Counted from the stretch's first letter, positions 1 through 9,198 are shown. The stretch: 64,000 nt of DNA from Candidatus Nucleicultrix amoebiphila FS5 (GCF_002117145.1 NZ_CP008743.1:558001-622000); one strand, 5' to 3'. A program made the numbers and translations. The notes: generated from the sequence alone by a model not told the origin.

Positions 1-322
1 TCATAATCCAATGATTGATTAAACCAGCAGTAGAATAGACAAGTAAATTTCCACGGGGCTTTTTGTTAAAGTCTTCAATCATTTGCTCAGCTTCTCTCGA
101 CAACTTTAAAATATCGAGAGTTTTATCCAGAAGAATTTTTCCTGTATCAGTTAAAACCATTCCCTGATGTTTACGGATGAAAAGCTTGCTTTTTAAACTC
201 TCCTCAAGAAGACTAATGGTACGACTGACGGCAGATTGAGCAATATTTAACTTATAGGAGGCGCGTAATACACTTCCCTCCATAGATACAATGTAAAAGA
301 CTCTAAGTTTTTCTAAATCCAT
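1..322 (-). CDS. LysR-family transcriptional regulator (partial, C-terminus outside window)
   Basis: The first 107 residues of a LysR-type regulator are present. The product begins MDLEKLRVFYIVSMEGS and continues with a winged helix-turn-helix (about residues 1-60) carrying the family pattern AQSAVSRTISLLEESL followed by LFIRKHQGMVLTDTG. Such proteins normally activate or repress a neighbouring gene in response to a small ligand bound by the C-terminal domain, which is cut off here, so no target or ligand can be named. The ATG at 322 is the only start giving a full N-terminal helix. No divergently transcribed partner lies immediately upstream; the next 465 bases contain no gene. Confidence 0.85.
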   Translation of the reverse strand, partial: MDLEKLRVFYIVSMEGSVLRASYKLNIAQSAVSRTISLLEESLKSKLFIRKHQGMVLTDTGKILLDKTLDILKLSREAEQMIEDFNKKPRGNLLVYSTAGLINHWIM

Positions 323-787
323 GATACTCTCAACTCGTTAATGACATTTCATCCATATATATATACTAATTTTAAAAATAAAGAATTTTTTTATATCTCA
401 TTTTTAGAAACCTAAAAGCATCTCTAAATCATTCTGACGAATTTTGCCAGTTGAAATGGACCACGAGAGATCAACTACAGTAGAATATGAAAAATTAGAG
501 GGAGGACTTAATAAGCAACTAAATACGTAATGTGATTAAAGCAATTTTTTTCCAAAACAATCGTTTTCATATATTTTCACCAAATTGATATATTGATACA
601 ATTCAACACAAATTACATTGCGGAATGATTTTTACAGGGTATTTCTAATTTAATATTTTTCACAATCGTGCCTATGAGGTAATTTACTTCATACATTTAA
701 TTCCTGACTGTTCAATTGTCAAGTGTTAGTCTTGATGTTTTTCAATTTGAGCAACTATTTATTTAAAATAGAAACTAAATACTCTCT
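323..787. other. 465-bp gene-free AT-rich spacer
   Basis: No convincing coding region, RNA gene or terminator is visible. The stretch next to the LysR start contains an alternating AT run at about 357-366 that could belong to its promoter. A 24-codon frame at 457-531 opens with ATG but has no ribosome-binding site or recognisable product. Confidence 0.4.
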
Positions 788-1309
788 CTATTTTTGTAAA
801 CTCAATGGATTCCCAGAATCATTAGCTTCATGATAGCTTTGATCATACAACATTTGCTCATCGTCATTTAAAGGTTGAGCTCCTATTATTTCCTGACGTT
901 CTCCAAGCATTACCTGATTTGGCATTAACGCTTGTCCCTGCGCCACAGTTTGAGCCATGGAAAGGTTTTGTTTAAAAATATATTCTTGTTGAGAAGCCGT
1001 TGCGAGCTGCTTATTAAAATGATCTAGTTTATCACAAGATTCAGAAGCTCTTCCGACAGCAATGTGAAATTCCCGAATCCGTTCACGAGGCACTTGGGCG
1101 CGCATTTGCCATAAATTCTCCACCTGTGAACGACAACTATTGGCAGTCATTTGCACATTTTGTGCAGAAATTCCTTCTAATGGTGATTGAGCCACCACTG
1201 GCATTTCTGTTGTTTCAATCTCATTATCGGAACTCGAAGAGCAAGCTGTAAGTACTATCACACTCAAAACTAACAAATTCTTATAAGATTTTGCATATCG
1301 CTGCATCAC
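788..1309 (-). CDS. Hypothetical lipoprotein (173 aa)
   Basis: The N-terminus has basic residues (MMQRYAKSYKN), a hydrophobic core and a lipobox LTAC followed by SSSS, so the mature protein should be lipidated on Cys23 and held in an envelope membrane. The rest is hydrophilic, rich in Gln, Glu and Met, and mostly helical by composition, with the segment SCRSQVENLWQMRAQV near residue 58. I do not recognise a family. The gene stands alone between two gene-poor stretches. Confidence 0.65.
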   Translation of the reverse strand: MMQRYAKSYKNLLVLSVIVLTACSSSSDNEIETTEMPVVAQSPLEGISAQNVQMTANSCRSQVENLWQMRAQVPRERIREFHIAVGRASESCDKLDHFNKQLATASQQEYIFKQNLSMAQTVAQGQALMPNQVMLGERQEIIGAQPLNDDEQMLYDQSYHEANDSGNPLSLQK

Positions 1310-1405
1310 AAATCCTTTTCAATCATCAATCTATAAAGACTGCTAACACTGGTCTTTCATAAAATCAAGTGGCTAAGCTTATGAGATAAAACTTTAGTTG
1401 AAAAT

Positions 1406-1573
1406 CTATTGACGTATAAGTGTCCACAAGTGTTCAGGTCGTCGTAAGTGACGATAATCAAAGATATGCAAACGTTCTGGTCCACGACGATCATAGCAAG
1501 AGACAATGCGCACCGATATCGAGTCAATCCCTTCTTGTCTACCCAGAGATGTAATGGAAGTTTCGCGAAACAT
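1406..1573 (-). CDS. Possible small ORF (55 aa) or gene remnant
   Basis: An ATG at 1573 opens a 55-codon frame whose product begins MFRETSITSLGRQEGID and ends RRPEHLWTLIRQ. Its codon use and residue mix (Arg, Ile, Tyr, Leu, few low-complexity runs) look more protein-like than the longer competing frame over the same bases. An AAGGAGG motif lies about 15 bases upstream, rather far for a normal ribosome-binding site. The frame stays open upstream of the ATG for about ten codons. It may be a genuine short protein or the remains of a larger gene. Function unknown. Confidence 0.3.
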   Translation of the reverse strand: MFRETSITSLGRQEGIDSISVRIVSCYDRRGPERLHIFDYRHLRRPEHLWTLIRQ

Positions 1574-1730
1574 TTGAAATACTTCTTGTCCTCCTTTGCG
1601 TCGTTAAACAAGAATCACCCCTAAAAATATTATACCACACAATAGTTTGTCAGTATTTTTTATAATGCAAATTGCGTTAAGAACTAATTTTAGGTACAGT
1701 TGTAACAAATAAAAAAATGTGGAGATTCAC

Positions 1731-2084
1731 GTGATTAAGAAAAGTTTTATAGTATCGTCCCTCCTTCTTCTCTGTGCCTGTCATCGCCCCACTGAAATTG
1801 AACCTGGCCTATGCCCAAGCGGTGATCAGGTAAGAGTAGTTTTTGAAGAAATGATGTCTACAGGCAAATTGCGACATATATCAAATGGAAGAATTTATGA
1901 GTTATTCTCAACTGTTGGAGACACGACAATTAATCCAACAACAACTATGACAGTGACCGAAATTGAACCTGTTTACCACCCACCTGTCCCTGAATTTTTC
2001 AAGGATGTTTGTTCTTATCTCATTGAAGATACTGGGCGTTCACTAACCGTAGGGATTGGTGTACGCCGCAGTTGCCACGATTAA
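1731..2084 (+). CDS. Small hypothetical lipoprotein (117 aa)
   Basis: The N-terminal signal (IKKSFIVSSLLLLCAC) ends in the lipobox LCAC, so lipidation at that Cys is predicted. The mature part has three further Cys residues (GLCPSG, KDVCSYL, RRSCHD), which could form disulfides in the periplasm. The GTG at 1731 is preferred to the in-frame GTG at 1719 because a GGAG lies 7 bases before it and the signal peptide then starts correctly. The family is unknown. The gene runs tail-to-tail with the RDD gene, six bases away. Confidence 0.6.
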   Translation: MIKKSFIVSSLLLLCACHRPTEIEPGLCPSGDQVRVVFEEMMSTGKLRHISNGRIYELFSTVGDTTINPTTTMTVTEIEPVYHPPVPEFFKDVCSYLIEDTGRSLTVGIGVRRSCHD

Positions 2085-2090
2085 GAGTCG

Positions 2091-2732
2091 TTAGCTTTTC
2101 CAAACAACATAGGTCTCGGCTAGTTTATCATGGAGACCTTGTTTCTTCTCTGTAAAGGCAATCATCAAGTACCCTATCATCAGAATAATGCCTGAAAGAA
2201 TACTAGCTGCATACCTTCCCAGGGCTCTTAGAAAACTAATCCTTTGATAATCAAGGCCAACAACTTTTATACCACAAACTTTCATACCTATGGTTGCTTG
2301 CCATGAAGAGCTTTGCAAAAGTGAGAAGTAGAGGACATCAACGATCAAAATAATCAGTTGCACGCCTAACCCCATTCCCATAAGCGCGCTTGATCCAGCA
2401 AATGCTGTCATCATCTGATTGCCCTCAGTCATTGTCATCGTTCCTCCCCCACCAACCATCATGATAGGCATGAGCACTACCCCTAAAGCAAACCCAATAG
2501 CTCCTAGAACGATACGATCAATAAAAAATGCTACCAACCGAATCCAAAATCCACCGTAATGCACTGACATTTTTTTGTCTCCAATTTTGGGTGCAACATT
2601 AATAGGCCGACTCATTAATGTTGTTGCTTGACGAGCTGTTTGTTTAACCGCTTTCTTTGCAACTTTTTTCGTAGTTTGTTTTACTGCTTTCTTAGCTGTT
2701 TTCTTTTTTGCTTTTGTCTTTTTTTGAACCAC
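2091..2732 (-). CDS. RDD-family membrane protein with H1-like basic N-terminal tail
   Basis: Residues 1-40 are a Lys/Ala/Thr-rich tail containing KKAVKQT twice and resembling bacterial histone-H1-like tails. An RDD domain follows, starting GFWIRLVAFFIDRIV (about residue 61), with the conserved Arg and Asp in the first helix, a Gly/Met-rich second segment and a last helix near the C-terminus. RDD proteins are small integral membrane proteins, some of which are ion transporters; the function here is unknown. A second copy with the same architecture lies just upstream on the same strand (2819-3364), so the two are probably a tandem duplication transcribed together. The tail should sit in the cytoplasm and could bind nucleic acid or lipid head groups (inference). 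Confidence 0.75.
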   Translation of the reverse strand: MVQKKTKAKKKTAKKAVKQTTKKVAKKAVKQTARQATTLMSRPINVAPKIGDKKMSVHYGGFWIRLVAFFIDRIVLGAIGFALGVVLMPIMMVGGGGTMTMTEGNQMMTAFAGSSALMGMGLGVQLIILIVDVLYFSLLQSSSWQATIGMKVCGIKVVGLDYQRISFLRALGRYAASILSGIILMIGYLMIAFTEKKQGLHDKLAETYVVWKS

Positions 2733-2818
2733 AACATCCTCCTCTTCCCTTCTCCAGGGAGTGTTTACGTTACTACCTCCTTAAGGACTTAAATTCCTAA
2801 GGAGAGCATTTTTTTACT

Positions 2819-3364
2819 TCAACTCTTCACAACAATTGTATCAGTCAACACGTCATAAAGAGCTTGTCTCTTCTTGGTAAAGAGCACCGGTAAAAAGGCC
2901 AAAACCAGAAGTGGAAACAAGATCAATAAGATGAACATCATAAAAAATCTGCCAAAGGCCTTCAAAAAGGTAATTTTTTGTCCTTTAAGGTCCGTGATTT
3001 TTAAGCCCAGAGCTCTCATGCCAAATGTAGCCTGGTATTGAGAAGATAACTGGAAGCAAAAATAGAGAGCTAAAAGTGCAAAATACTGTACGACAAAGAG
3101 CCCTAATTCTTGTGAACAATGGCTGAAGACGGGTCCTCCAGTTGCCATGCACTTGAAGAGATTGTCCAAAATCTGAATTGTCATCCATAAAGTTAAGATC
3201 TTAAACAAGGCTATATCTAAAACGAATGCTATTAAACGGCGCCAAAAACCTGCATAGACAACAGCAGCTCTTTTTGCAGCGACAACAGTCGCTGACTTAA
3301 CAGAAGCCCTGACTGCCTTTTTAGCCACGGTTTTTTTGGCTTTTGCAGCGACTTTTTTCTTCAT
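2819..3364 (-). CDS. RDD-family membrane protein with basic N-terminal tail (paralogue)
   Basis: This 181-residue paralogue of the following RDD protein has an Ala/Lys tail (MKKKVAAKAKKTVAKKAV, about 35 residues), then an RDD domain beginning GFWRRLIAFVLDIAL with the signature Arg and Asp. The segment SQYQATFGMRALGLKITDL matches SSWQATIGMKVCGIKVVGL of the neighbour, confirming common ancestry. It probably has three or four membrane helices. Start: ATG preceded by a G-rich ribosome-binding site. It lies downstream of pdhC on the same strand, so some read-through from the pdh genes is possible. Function is not established. Confidence 0.75.
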   Translation of the reverse strand: MKKKVAAKAKKTVAKKAVRASVKSATVVAAKRAAVVYAGFWRRLIAFVLDIALFKILTLWMTIQILDNLFKCMATGGPVFSHCSQELGLFVVQYFALLALYFCFQLSSQYQATFGMRALGLKITDLKGQKITFLKAFGRFFMMFILLILFPLLVLAFLPVLFTKKRQALYDVLTDTIVVKS

Positions 3365-3414
3365 GGGTGCCCCCCTAATAAGGTTTCTCCTACCCTATTC
3401 TAAGGACAATATAT

Positions 3415-4689
3415 TTAAATAAAGATTAACACCGGAGTAGAAATTAATTTTTTAAGGGCTTGAAGAAATTCTGCAGCAACTGCTCCATCCACAACACGAT
3501 GATCGACAGACAAAGTACAAGTCATAACTGTTCCTACTTCAATCTGGCCATTTTTATTCACAATAGGACGTTTTTCTCCAGCTCCTACAGCTAAAATACA
3601 ACCCTGAGGAGGGTTAATCACTGCTGAGAAATCCTTAATTCCATACATCCCAAGATTAGAAATGCTAAAAGTTCCACCCTGAAATTCTTGAGGCGTAAGT
3701 TTACCCGCTCTTGCTTTAACAATGAGCTGTTTTGCTTCGGTACTAATCTCAAAAAGTGATTTATTGTGAGCTTCACGAATGATGGGCGTAACTAACCCCC
3801 CATCGATTGCTACAGCCATAGAAATATCAGCACTTTGGAAAATTTTGATATGCCTTTCACCCCAAGTTGCATTGGCTTCTGGAACTTGCGTAAGAGCTTT
3901 AGCACAAGCTTTGATAATAAAGTCATTCACTGAAATACGGGCTTCTTTTTCTAAGTCCTCATTGATTTCCTGGCGGGCCTCCAACAAAGCGTCGATCTCA
4001 CAATCAACACTTAGATAAAAATGAGGCACATTTTGCTTTGATTCTGTTAAACGCTGTGCAATTACCTTACGCATATTGCTTAATTTTACTTCTTCATAAG
4101 CTGGGAACATTCCATCACTTGCAATGATAGGACCTTGCGGAATTCTAGAAATTTTTGATTGAGGAATCGATTTACCTGTAGATTTCTCCACGTCAGCCTT
4201 AACGATTCGTCCCTTAGGACCAGTACCTTGCACAGTATTCAGACTAATTCCTTTTTGTTCAGCCACGCGCCGCGCTAAAGGACTGGCAAAGACTCTTTCA
4301 GAATGTTGTGATCTTTGAGGTTGAACGATTTCTTGAGCAACAGCTTGGTTAACTGGTGCAGAAGGTGTTGAGGTCGGTTTCGGAGCAGAAGCAGCAATTG
4401 GTTTTGCAGTCTCTATTTTGATGTTCTTTAATGCTGAAGCATCTTCACCCTCTTCCAACAGAACAGCAATTAAATCATTAACTTTAACGTTCTCACTGCC
4501 TGCAGCTACATATATCTTCGCCAAATTCCCAGAATCAACAGCTTCAACTTCCATTGTGGCTTTATCTGTTTCAATTTCGGCGAGTAGATCTCCAGGAGAT
4601 ACTTTATCTCCCTCTTTTTTTAACCAACGAACTAAGTTACCCTCGGTCATAGTCGGTGAAAGCGCCGGCATGAGGATTTTTATAGGCAT
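3415..4689 (-). CDS. pdhC: Pyruvate dehydrogenase E2, dihydrolipoamide acetyltransferase
   Basis: This subunit transfers the acetyl group from E1-generated acetyl-lipoamide to CoA and forms the core of the pyruvate dehydrogenase complex. One lipoyl domain occupies residues 1-75, with the lipoyl lysine in EIETDKATMEVEA (Lys43). A peripheral subunit-binding domain lies at about 134-170 (FASPLARRVAEQKGI), after a Pro/Ala/Ser-rich linker. The catalytic acyltransferase domain ends with HRVVDG (His near residue 397). At 424 residues it matches alphaproteobacterial E2. The order pdhA-pdhB-pdhC with 10-32 base gaps indicates one operon. E3 (lpd) is not in the window. Confidence 0.97.
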   Translation of the reverse strand: MPIKILMPALSPTMTEGNLVRWLKKEGDKVSPGDLLAEIETDKATMEVEAVDSGNLAKIYVAAGSENVKVNDLIAVLLEEGEDASALKNIKIETAKPIAASAPKPTSTPSAPVNQAVAQEIVQPQRSQHSERVFASPLARRVAEQKGISLNTVQGTGPKGRIVKADVEKSTGKSIPQSKISRIPQGPIIASDGMFPAYEEVKLSNMRKVIAQRLTESKQNVPHFYLSVDCEIDALLEARQEINEDLEKEARISVNDFIIKACAKALTQVPEANATWGERHIKIFQSADISMAVAIDGGLVTPIIREAHNKSLFEISTEAKQLIVKARAGKLTPQEFQGGTFSISNLGMYGIKDFSAVINPPQGCILAVGAGEKRPIVNKNGQIEVGTVMTCTLSVDHRVVDGAVAAEFLQALKKLISTPVLIFI

Positions 4690-4721
4690 TGTCGGATCCC
4701 CGTTAAATAGTTTCTATAAAT

Positions 4722-5720
4722 TTAGCGATAACAGACCTCATGGGCTGCAGCAATAATATTTTCAACCTGAGGCAGTGACATCTTAACTAGACTTTCAGCA
4801 TATGGCATTGGCACGTCAGCTCCTGCTACTCTTTTGACAGGGGCATCGAGATAATCAAAAGCATGCTCCATAATAATGGCTGAAATTTCAGAACCAATTC
4901 CTGAAAAAGCCCATCCTTCTTCAACGTTCACCAAGCGATTTGTTTTCTTGAGAGATTCAACAATTGTAGAAGTATCAAGAGGACGAATCGTGCGTAAATC
5001 AATCACTTCAGCACTGATTCCCTGTTCCTTTAGACGATCAGCTGCTTCAAGAGCATGCTTAACCATTAATGAAAAGGCCGTAATAGTTACATCAGTTCCT
5101 TCTCGCAAAACTGCAGCTTTTCCAATGGGAACGAGATAATCAGGTTCGTCGGGCACTTCAAAGCTGTGACCATACAAAATTTCATTTTCTAAAAAAATAA
5201 CGGGATTAGGATCTCGAATTGCTGATTTTAACAAACCTTTAGCATCAGCTGAGCTATAAGGTGAAATGACCTTAAGTCCTGGACAATGGGCATACCAACT
5301 AGCATAACATTGAGAGTGCTGAGCCGCAACGCGAGCCGCTGCACCATTGGGGCCACGAAATACAATGGGACATCCCATTTGGCCACCTGACATATAAAGA
5401 GTTTTAGCAGCGCTGTTGATGATATGATCGATTGCTTGCATAGAAAAGTTAAATGTCATGAATTCAACAATGGGCTTTAGCCCGGCAAAAGCTGCACCAA
5501 CTCCTAATCCAGCAAAGCCATGCTCAGTAATAGGTGTATCTATAACTCTTGCAGAACCAAATTCATCTAAAAGTCCCTGTGAAACCTTGTAAGCTCCTTG
5601 ATATTCTGCAACCTCTTCTCCCATTAAAAAAACATTGGGATCACGGTGCATTTCTTCAGCCATCGCTTCTTTCAATGCTTCACGAACTGTCATAATTTTC
5701 ATTAGCTTCTGTTCTCCCAT
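4722..5720 (-). CDS. pdhB: Pyruvate dehydrogenase E1 component, beta subunit
   Basis: With PdhA it forms the thiamine-diphosphate-dependent E1 that decarboxylates pyruvate and reductively acetylates E2. The sequence shows the N-terminal [14 protein letters not shown], the conserved [17 protein letters not shown] stretch with the TPP-activating Glu region, VFRGPNG, and the C-terminal transketolase domain ([12 protein letters not shown]). At 332 residues it is the plain form, without the N-terminal lipoyl domain fused to PdhB in many other Alphaproteobacteria. ATG at 5720 has an AGGAGAGAG site just upstream; an internal ATG at 5702 is a possible alternative. Confidence 0.97.
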   Translation of the reverse strand: MGEQKLMKIMTVREALKEAMAEEMHRDPNVFLMGEEVAEYQGAYKVSQGLLDEFGSARVIDTPITEHGFAGLGVGAAFAGLKPIVEFMTFNFSMQAIDHIINSAAKTLYMSGGQMGCPIVFRGPNGAAARVAAQHSQCYASWYAHCPGLKVISPYSSADAKGLLKSAIRDPNPVIFLENEILYGHSFEVPDEPDYLVPIGKAAVLREGTDVTITAFSLMVKHALEAADRLKEQGISAEVIDLRTIRPLDTSTIVESLKKTNRLVNVEEGWAFSGIGSEISAIIMEHAFDYLDAPVKRVAGADVPMPYAESLVKMSLPQVENIIAAAHEVCYR

Positions 5721-5729
5721 CTCTCTCTC

Positions 5730-6854
5730 CTACCAGCCTATTGAAGATGAACCAGAAGAACTTGGCTCTGAAGCACTCTTATCTGAGGCCTGAGGGGTCT
5801 CGCCTACATAAATATCTGTAAATAACTCTGACGCATCAGGTTCAGGACTAGTTTCTGCAAACTCAATCGTTTGAACCATGATTTCTTTAATCTCTTTTTC
5901 AAAAGTTTTGAACTCAGCTTCGCTTACCTTAAATTCTTTCTCTAATTTTGATTGTAGAAGACTTAAAGGATCTGCTTGTTCTTTAACGCTCTCCACTTCT
6001 TCTTTAGAACGGTATTTTCCAGGATCAGACATAGAGTGTCCACGATAACGGTAGGTCTTCATCTCAAGAATAATCGGTCCTTTTCCAGAACGCACATGGT
6101 CGACAGCCATACGGCCGGCAGCTTCTACCTCGAGAATGTCCATACCATTCACTGGATACCCTTTAATTCCATAAGCAATACCACGATTATAAAGTTCATG
6201 GGGCATTGCTGCATGACGGGCCACTGCTGTTCCCATGCTATATTGATTGTTTTCAATAATATAAATAACTGGCAATTGCCAAAGAGCTGCCATGTTAAAG
6301 GCTTCGTATACCTGACCCTGGTTAACGGCCCCATCTCCCATGTAAGTCACGCATAGGCCGCCATCTTTACGATATTTATGCGCAAAAGCGAGTCCTGTAC
6401 CTATCGGTACTTGAGCTCCCACGATACCATGACCACCAAAGAAATTCTTTTCACGGGAGAACATATGCATAGAGCCTCCCTTACCTTTTGAATATCCACC
6501 AATACGCCCTGTAAGCTCTGCCATTACTCCTTTGGGATCCATACCACAGGCAAGCATATGACCATGATCACGATAGGCAGTAACAATGGTATCTTTTTCA
6601 GTAAGACACGATTGAAGACCTGTAACAACGGCTTCTTGACCAATATAGAGATGACAAAACCCTGCAATCTTTCCCATACCATAGATCTGCCCGGCTCTTT
6701 CTTCAAAGCGACGAATAAGCAGCATCATACGATAGTGCTTTAGCAGTTCTTCCTTAGAAAGTTTAATTTTAGGAAAACTGTGCGCATGAAACTCAGAAAC
6801 AACAGAGGGTTTATATTCTTTTTTCAAGGCGGCGCCTCCAGCGTTCTGAGCCAT
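5730..6854 (-). CDS. pdhA: Pyruvate dehydrogenase E1 component, alpha subunit
   Basis: The catalytic alpha subunit binds thiamine diphosphate through the GDG...NN motif (GDGAVNQG from residue 173, NN at 202-203). The phosphorylation-loop-like segment YRYRGHSMSDPGKYRS is present. At 374 residues it is slightly longer than typical alphaproteobacterial homologues because of a 30-residue leader and a Ser-rich C-terminal tail (SASEPSSSGSSS). It is the first gene of the pdhABC operon, and a hairpin separates it from rplS upstream, so its promoter should lie in 6855-6941. Confidence 0.97.
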   Translation of the reverse strand: MAQNAGGAALKKEYKPSVVSEFHAHSFPKIKLSKEELLKHYRMMLLIRRFEERAGQIYGMGKIAGFCHLYIGQEAVVTGLQSCLTEKDTIVTAYRDHGHMLACGMDPKGVMAELTGRIGGYSKGKGGSMHMFSREKNFFGGHGIVGAQVPIGTGLAFAHKYRKDGGLCVTYMGDGAVNQGQVYEAFNMAALWQLPVIYIIENNQYSMGTAVARHAAMPHELYNRGIAYGIKGYPVNGMDILEVEAAGRMAVDHVRSGKGPIILEMKTYRYRGHSMSDPGKYRSKEEVESVKEQADPLSLLQSKLEKEFKVSEAEFKTFEKEIKEIMVQTIEFAETSPEPDASELFTDIYVGETPQASDKSASEPSSSGSSSIGW

Positions 6855-6898
6855 TTGATATCCTCAAGTGTTTAATAATTTCTTAAAAATACATAAAA

Positions 6899-6924
6899 CT
6901 TTTGGGGCAAAGCCCCATTAAAAG
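6899..6924 (-). terminator. Rho-independent terminator after rplS
   Basis: On the minus strand a GGGGC-TTT-GCCCC stem, extended by CTTTT/AAAAG pairs with a two-base bulge, is followed by a T-rich run. It separates the rpsP-rimM-trmD-rplS operon from pdhA. Confidence 0.65.
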
Positions 6925-6941
6925 TCTATCAATAAATGAAA

Positions 6942-7436
6942 TTAGGCTTGTTGAGGAGACTCGGTCTCTGCTGCAGGAGCCTTTTTAGCTTGCTTTTCAG
7001 CCTTTGGCTTAGCTTCTTTCTTCACTTTAGTGGCTGAAGTTTCAACCGCAGAACCAGTATTGTCGGCTTCACGATTTGCATAATTAGTTTTCTCAGCGAT
7101 ACGAGCACTCTTACCAGAACGGTCACGCAAATAATAAAGTTTTGCGCGACGCACATGACCGCGACGTACAACTTCAATACGAATACTTTGTGAATAAAGA
7201 GGAAATACGCGTTCGACACCTTCACCAAAGGACATTTTACGAACGGTAAAAGAAGAGTTGATCCCTGAATTTTTACGCGCAATACAAACACCTTCATAGG
7301 CCTGCACACGCTCACGATCACCTTCAACAACTTTCACCATAACACGCAAGGTATCACCTGGTGCAAAATCAGGCACAACTTTGTCCTTTAAAATAGTTTG
7401 CATTTGTTCGTGTTCAAATTGCTGAATGATATTCAT
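6942..7436 (-). CDS. rplS: 50S ribosomal protein L19 with extended C-terminus
   Basis: L19 lies at the 30S-50S interface. Residues 1-115 carry the family core ([20 protein letters not shown], then [19 protein letters not shown]). About 45 extra residues follow, rich in Lys, Ala and Glu ([14 protein letters not shown]), ending in SPQQA; E. coli L19 has 115 residues. It is the last gene of the rpsP-rimM-trmD-rplS operon and its start overlaps the trmD stop by four bases, indicating translational coupling. Confidence 0.97.
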   Translation of the reverse strand: MNIIQQFEHEQMQTILKDKVVPDFAPGDTLRVMVKVVEGDRERVQAYEGVCIARKNSGINSSFTVRKMSFGEGVERVFPLYSQSIRIEVVRRGHVRRAKLYYLRDRSGKSARIAEKTNYANREADNTGSAVETSATKVKKEAKPKAEKQAKKAPAAETESPQQA

Positions 7437-8149
7437 GATTCACCCTTTCCTAATCCTTTTGACTTCTCGCAATACTGCTTCCAAAGATCGGGACGCCTTA
7501 AGCTAGTAATCTTTTCGGCTTGCTGGCGTCGCCATTTCCTAATTAACGCGTGATTCCCCGAAATTAATTCCTCTGGAACTTTCATACCATTCCAGTCCGC
7601 AGGTCTTGTATATTGCGGATATTCGAGGAGATCCTCATTAAAACTTTCCTCATCCAACGATTCAGGCGATCCAATTACGCCTGGCAAAAGCCGCAAAACT
7701 GAATCCATCAGCATCATTGCAGCCAGCTCACCGCCAGAGAGAACAAAATCTCCAATACTTACTTCTTCTATGCACCAATCATCAATAACACGTTGGTCAA
7801 TGCCTTCAAAGCGACCACACAATAACCCTATTGTGGAACAATGTGCAAGCTCTTTTACACGACTTTGTTTTAGAGGGGTCCCTCGAGGGGTTAAATACAG
7901 GAGTGTCCTAGGTTTCTTAACCTGAAAATGAGCCCTCAGAGCCGCATCCACCACATCTGCCCTCATAACCATACCTGGTCCACCCCCATAAACGATATCG
8001 TCAACTGTTCGGTGTTTGTCTGTGGCATAGTCTCTAATATTAATGGCTTCACATTGCCATAACTCATTATCAAGAGCTTTCCCTATAATTGAAGCTTTCA
8101 GTGGACCTGGGAACAACTCTGGGAATAAAGTAAAAACCTTAAAATGCAT
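7433..8149 (-). CDS. trmD: tRNA (guanine-N1-)-methyltransferase TrmD
   Basis: It methylates G37 at N1 in tRNAs with G36, preventing +1 frameshifting, using S-adenosylmethionine. It begins [15 protein letters not shown] and contains the SPOUT trefoil-knot signatures ([46 protein letters not shown]). Length 238 residues is normal for the family. It shares a single base with the rimM stop and overlaps rplS by four bases. Confidence 0.97.
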   Translation of the reverse strand: MHFKVFTLFPELFPGPLKASIIGKALDNELWQCEAINIRDYATDKHRTVDDIVYGGGPGMVMRADVVDAALRAHFQVKKPRTLLYLTPRGTPLKQSRVKELAHCSTIGLLCGRFEGIDQRVIDDWCIEEVSIGDFVLSGGELAAMMLMDSVLRLLPGVIGSPESLDEESFNEDLLEYPQYTRPADWNGMKVPEELISGNHALIRKWRRQQAEKITSLRRPDLWKQYCEKSKGLGKGES

Positions 8150-8691
8150 CAGACTTTCTCTTCCTGCCCAGTCACTATCGGCACAAAATCTTCATTAATT
8201 TTAATGGTTTTCTTAATAAGATCTATCTCTGGAACCGCATCGTTAGTAAAAGGAATCAACACTTTTTTTGTAGTTGCTTTTAATTGCACCTCTAAAATAT
8301 CTCCTGCGCCAAAATTATGAACACTAATAATCCGTCCATAATCTTTCTCATCTACAGTCAATACCTTTAATCCAATAAGATCAGCGTAAAGATACTCATT
8401 GCTTTGCAAAGGAGGCAAGTCTTGACGCTTTACATACAAAGACATCCCTCGTAATTTTTCAGCTTGATCTGCTGAGATTATATTATTTATTTTAAGAATA
8501 AAATTTTCCCTATGACGAGTAGGAATCATCTCTAAAACTTTGTATTCATGCCCATGTTCATCAACAAAAACTGAGCATTTTTCTATATCTTTTATGTGAT
8601 TGATATAAAAGCGACAACGCACAGCCCCCTTGATCCCATGAAGGCCTTGGATTTCACCAATTAAAACTTTCGACGAATCTTGAAGTGCCAT
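8149..8691 (-). CDS. rimM: Ribosome maturation factor RimM
   Basis: RimM assists 30S head assembly by binding S19 and 16S rRNA. The N-terminal RimM barrel starts with VLIGEIQGLHGIKGAVR, typical of the family, and the PRC-barrel domain covers about residues 95-170 (LYADLIGLKVLTVDEKDYG; VLIPFTNDAVPEID). It has 180 residues. It sits between rpsP (27-base gap) and trmD (overlapping) in the usual order. Confidence 0.95.
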   Translation of the reverse strand: MALQDSSKVLIGEIQGLHGIKGAVRCRFYINHIKDIEKCSVFVDEHGHEYKVLEMIPTRHRENFILKINNIISADQAEKLRGMSLYVKRQDLPPLQSNEYLYADLIGLKVLTVDEKDYGRIISVHNFGAGDILEVQLKATTKKVLIPFTNDAVPEIDLIKKTIKINEDFVPIVTGQEEKV

Positions 8692-8718
8692 GCGTTGTTC
8701 ATAGTGCTTTAAGAGCGC

Positions 8719-9198
8719 TTAGCCTTCTGTAGAAGGCTGTGGTTCTTCAGCGACAGCAGCAGATTCTTGCTCAACAGAAGTTTCTGCGACGGGCTCTGGC
8801 GCAGGAGCTGCTGCTGCAGCGGCAGCCTCAGCTTCTGCTGCTTTTTTTGCTTCTTCCGCAGCTGCTAATTTTTCAGCTTCAGCAGCTATACGTTCTTGGG
8901 CTTTTTTCTTAGGGGCAGACTTGATCGGGTCTGAATAAATCTTTGGCATTGGTGCCAATCCTTGTTGACCTAAAAAGCGACCAACACGATCTGTGGCCTC
9001 TGCGCCTACACCCAACCAATACTTCACACGCTCTGTATTAAGAACCAAACGCTCAGGATGATCCTTAGCGACCATGGGATTATAACGACCAATTTTCTCA
9101 ATAAACTTGCCATCGCGTGGACTTCTTGAGTTGGCCACCACGATACTATAATGGGGGCGCTTCTTTGATCCACCACGAGCGAGACGTATTTTAAGCAT
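8719..9198 (-). CDS. rpsP: 30S ribosomal protein S16 with long Ala/Glu tail
   Basis: The first 85 residues are typical S16 ([34 protein letters not shown]). The protein then continues to 159 residues with a Lys/Ala/Glu- then Ala/Pro/Glu-rich extension that includes a run of seven alanines. E. coli S16 has 82 residues. The tail is probably disordered or helical and would project from the body of the 30S subunit (inference). First gene after ffh in the operon. Confidence 0.96.
   Translation of the reverse strand: MLKIRLARGGSKKRPHYSIVVANSRSPRDGKFIEKIGRYNPMVAKDHPERLVLNTERVKYWLGVGAEATDRVGRFLGQQGLAPMPKIYSDPIKSAPKKKAQERIAAEAEKLAAAEEAKKAAEAEAAAAAAAPAPEPVAETSVEQESAAVAEEPQPSTEG

Noticed and set aside
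457-531. 24-codon plus-strand frame in the first spacer
   Set aside because: No ribosome-binding site, no recognisable product and too short to support.
1357-1611. 84-codon minus-strand frame overlapping the 55-codon one
   Set aside because: Its product is mostly hydrophobic and Cys/Leu-rich without a signal or domain; the shorter frame reads better, and only one can be real.
3779-4756. Plus-strand frames inside pdhC
   Set aside because: They run antisense to a complete E2 gene, have no ribosome-binding sites and encode Ser-rich shadow sequence.
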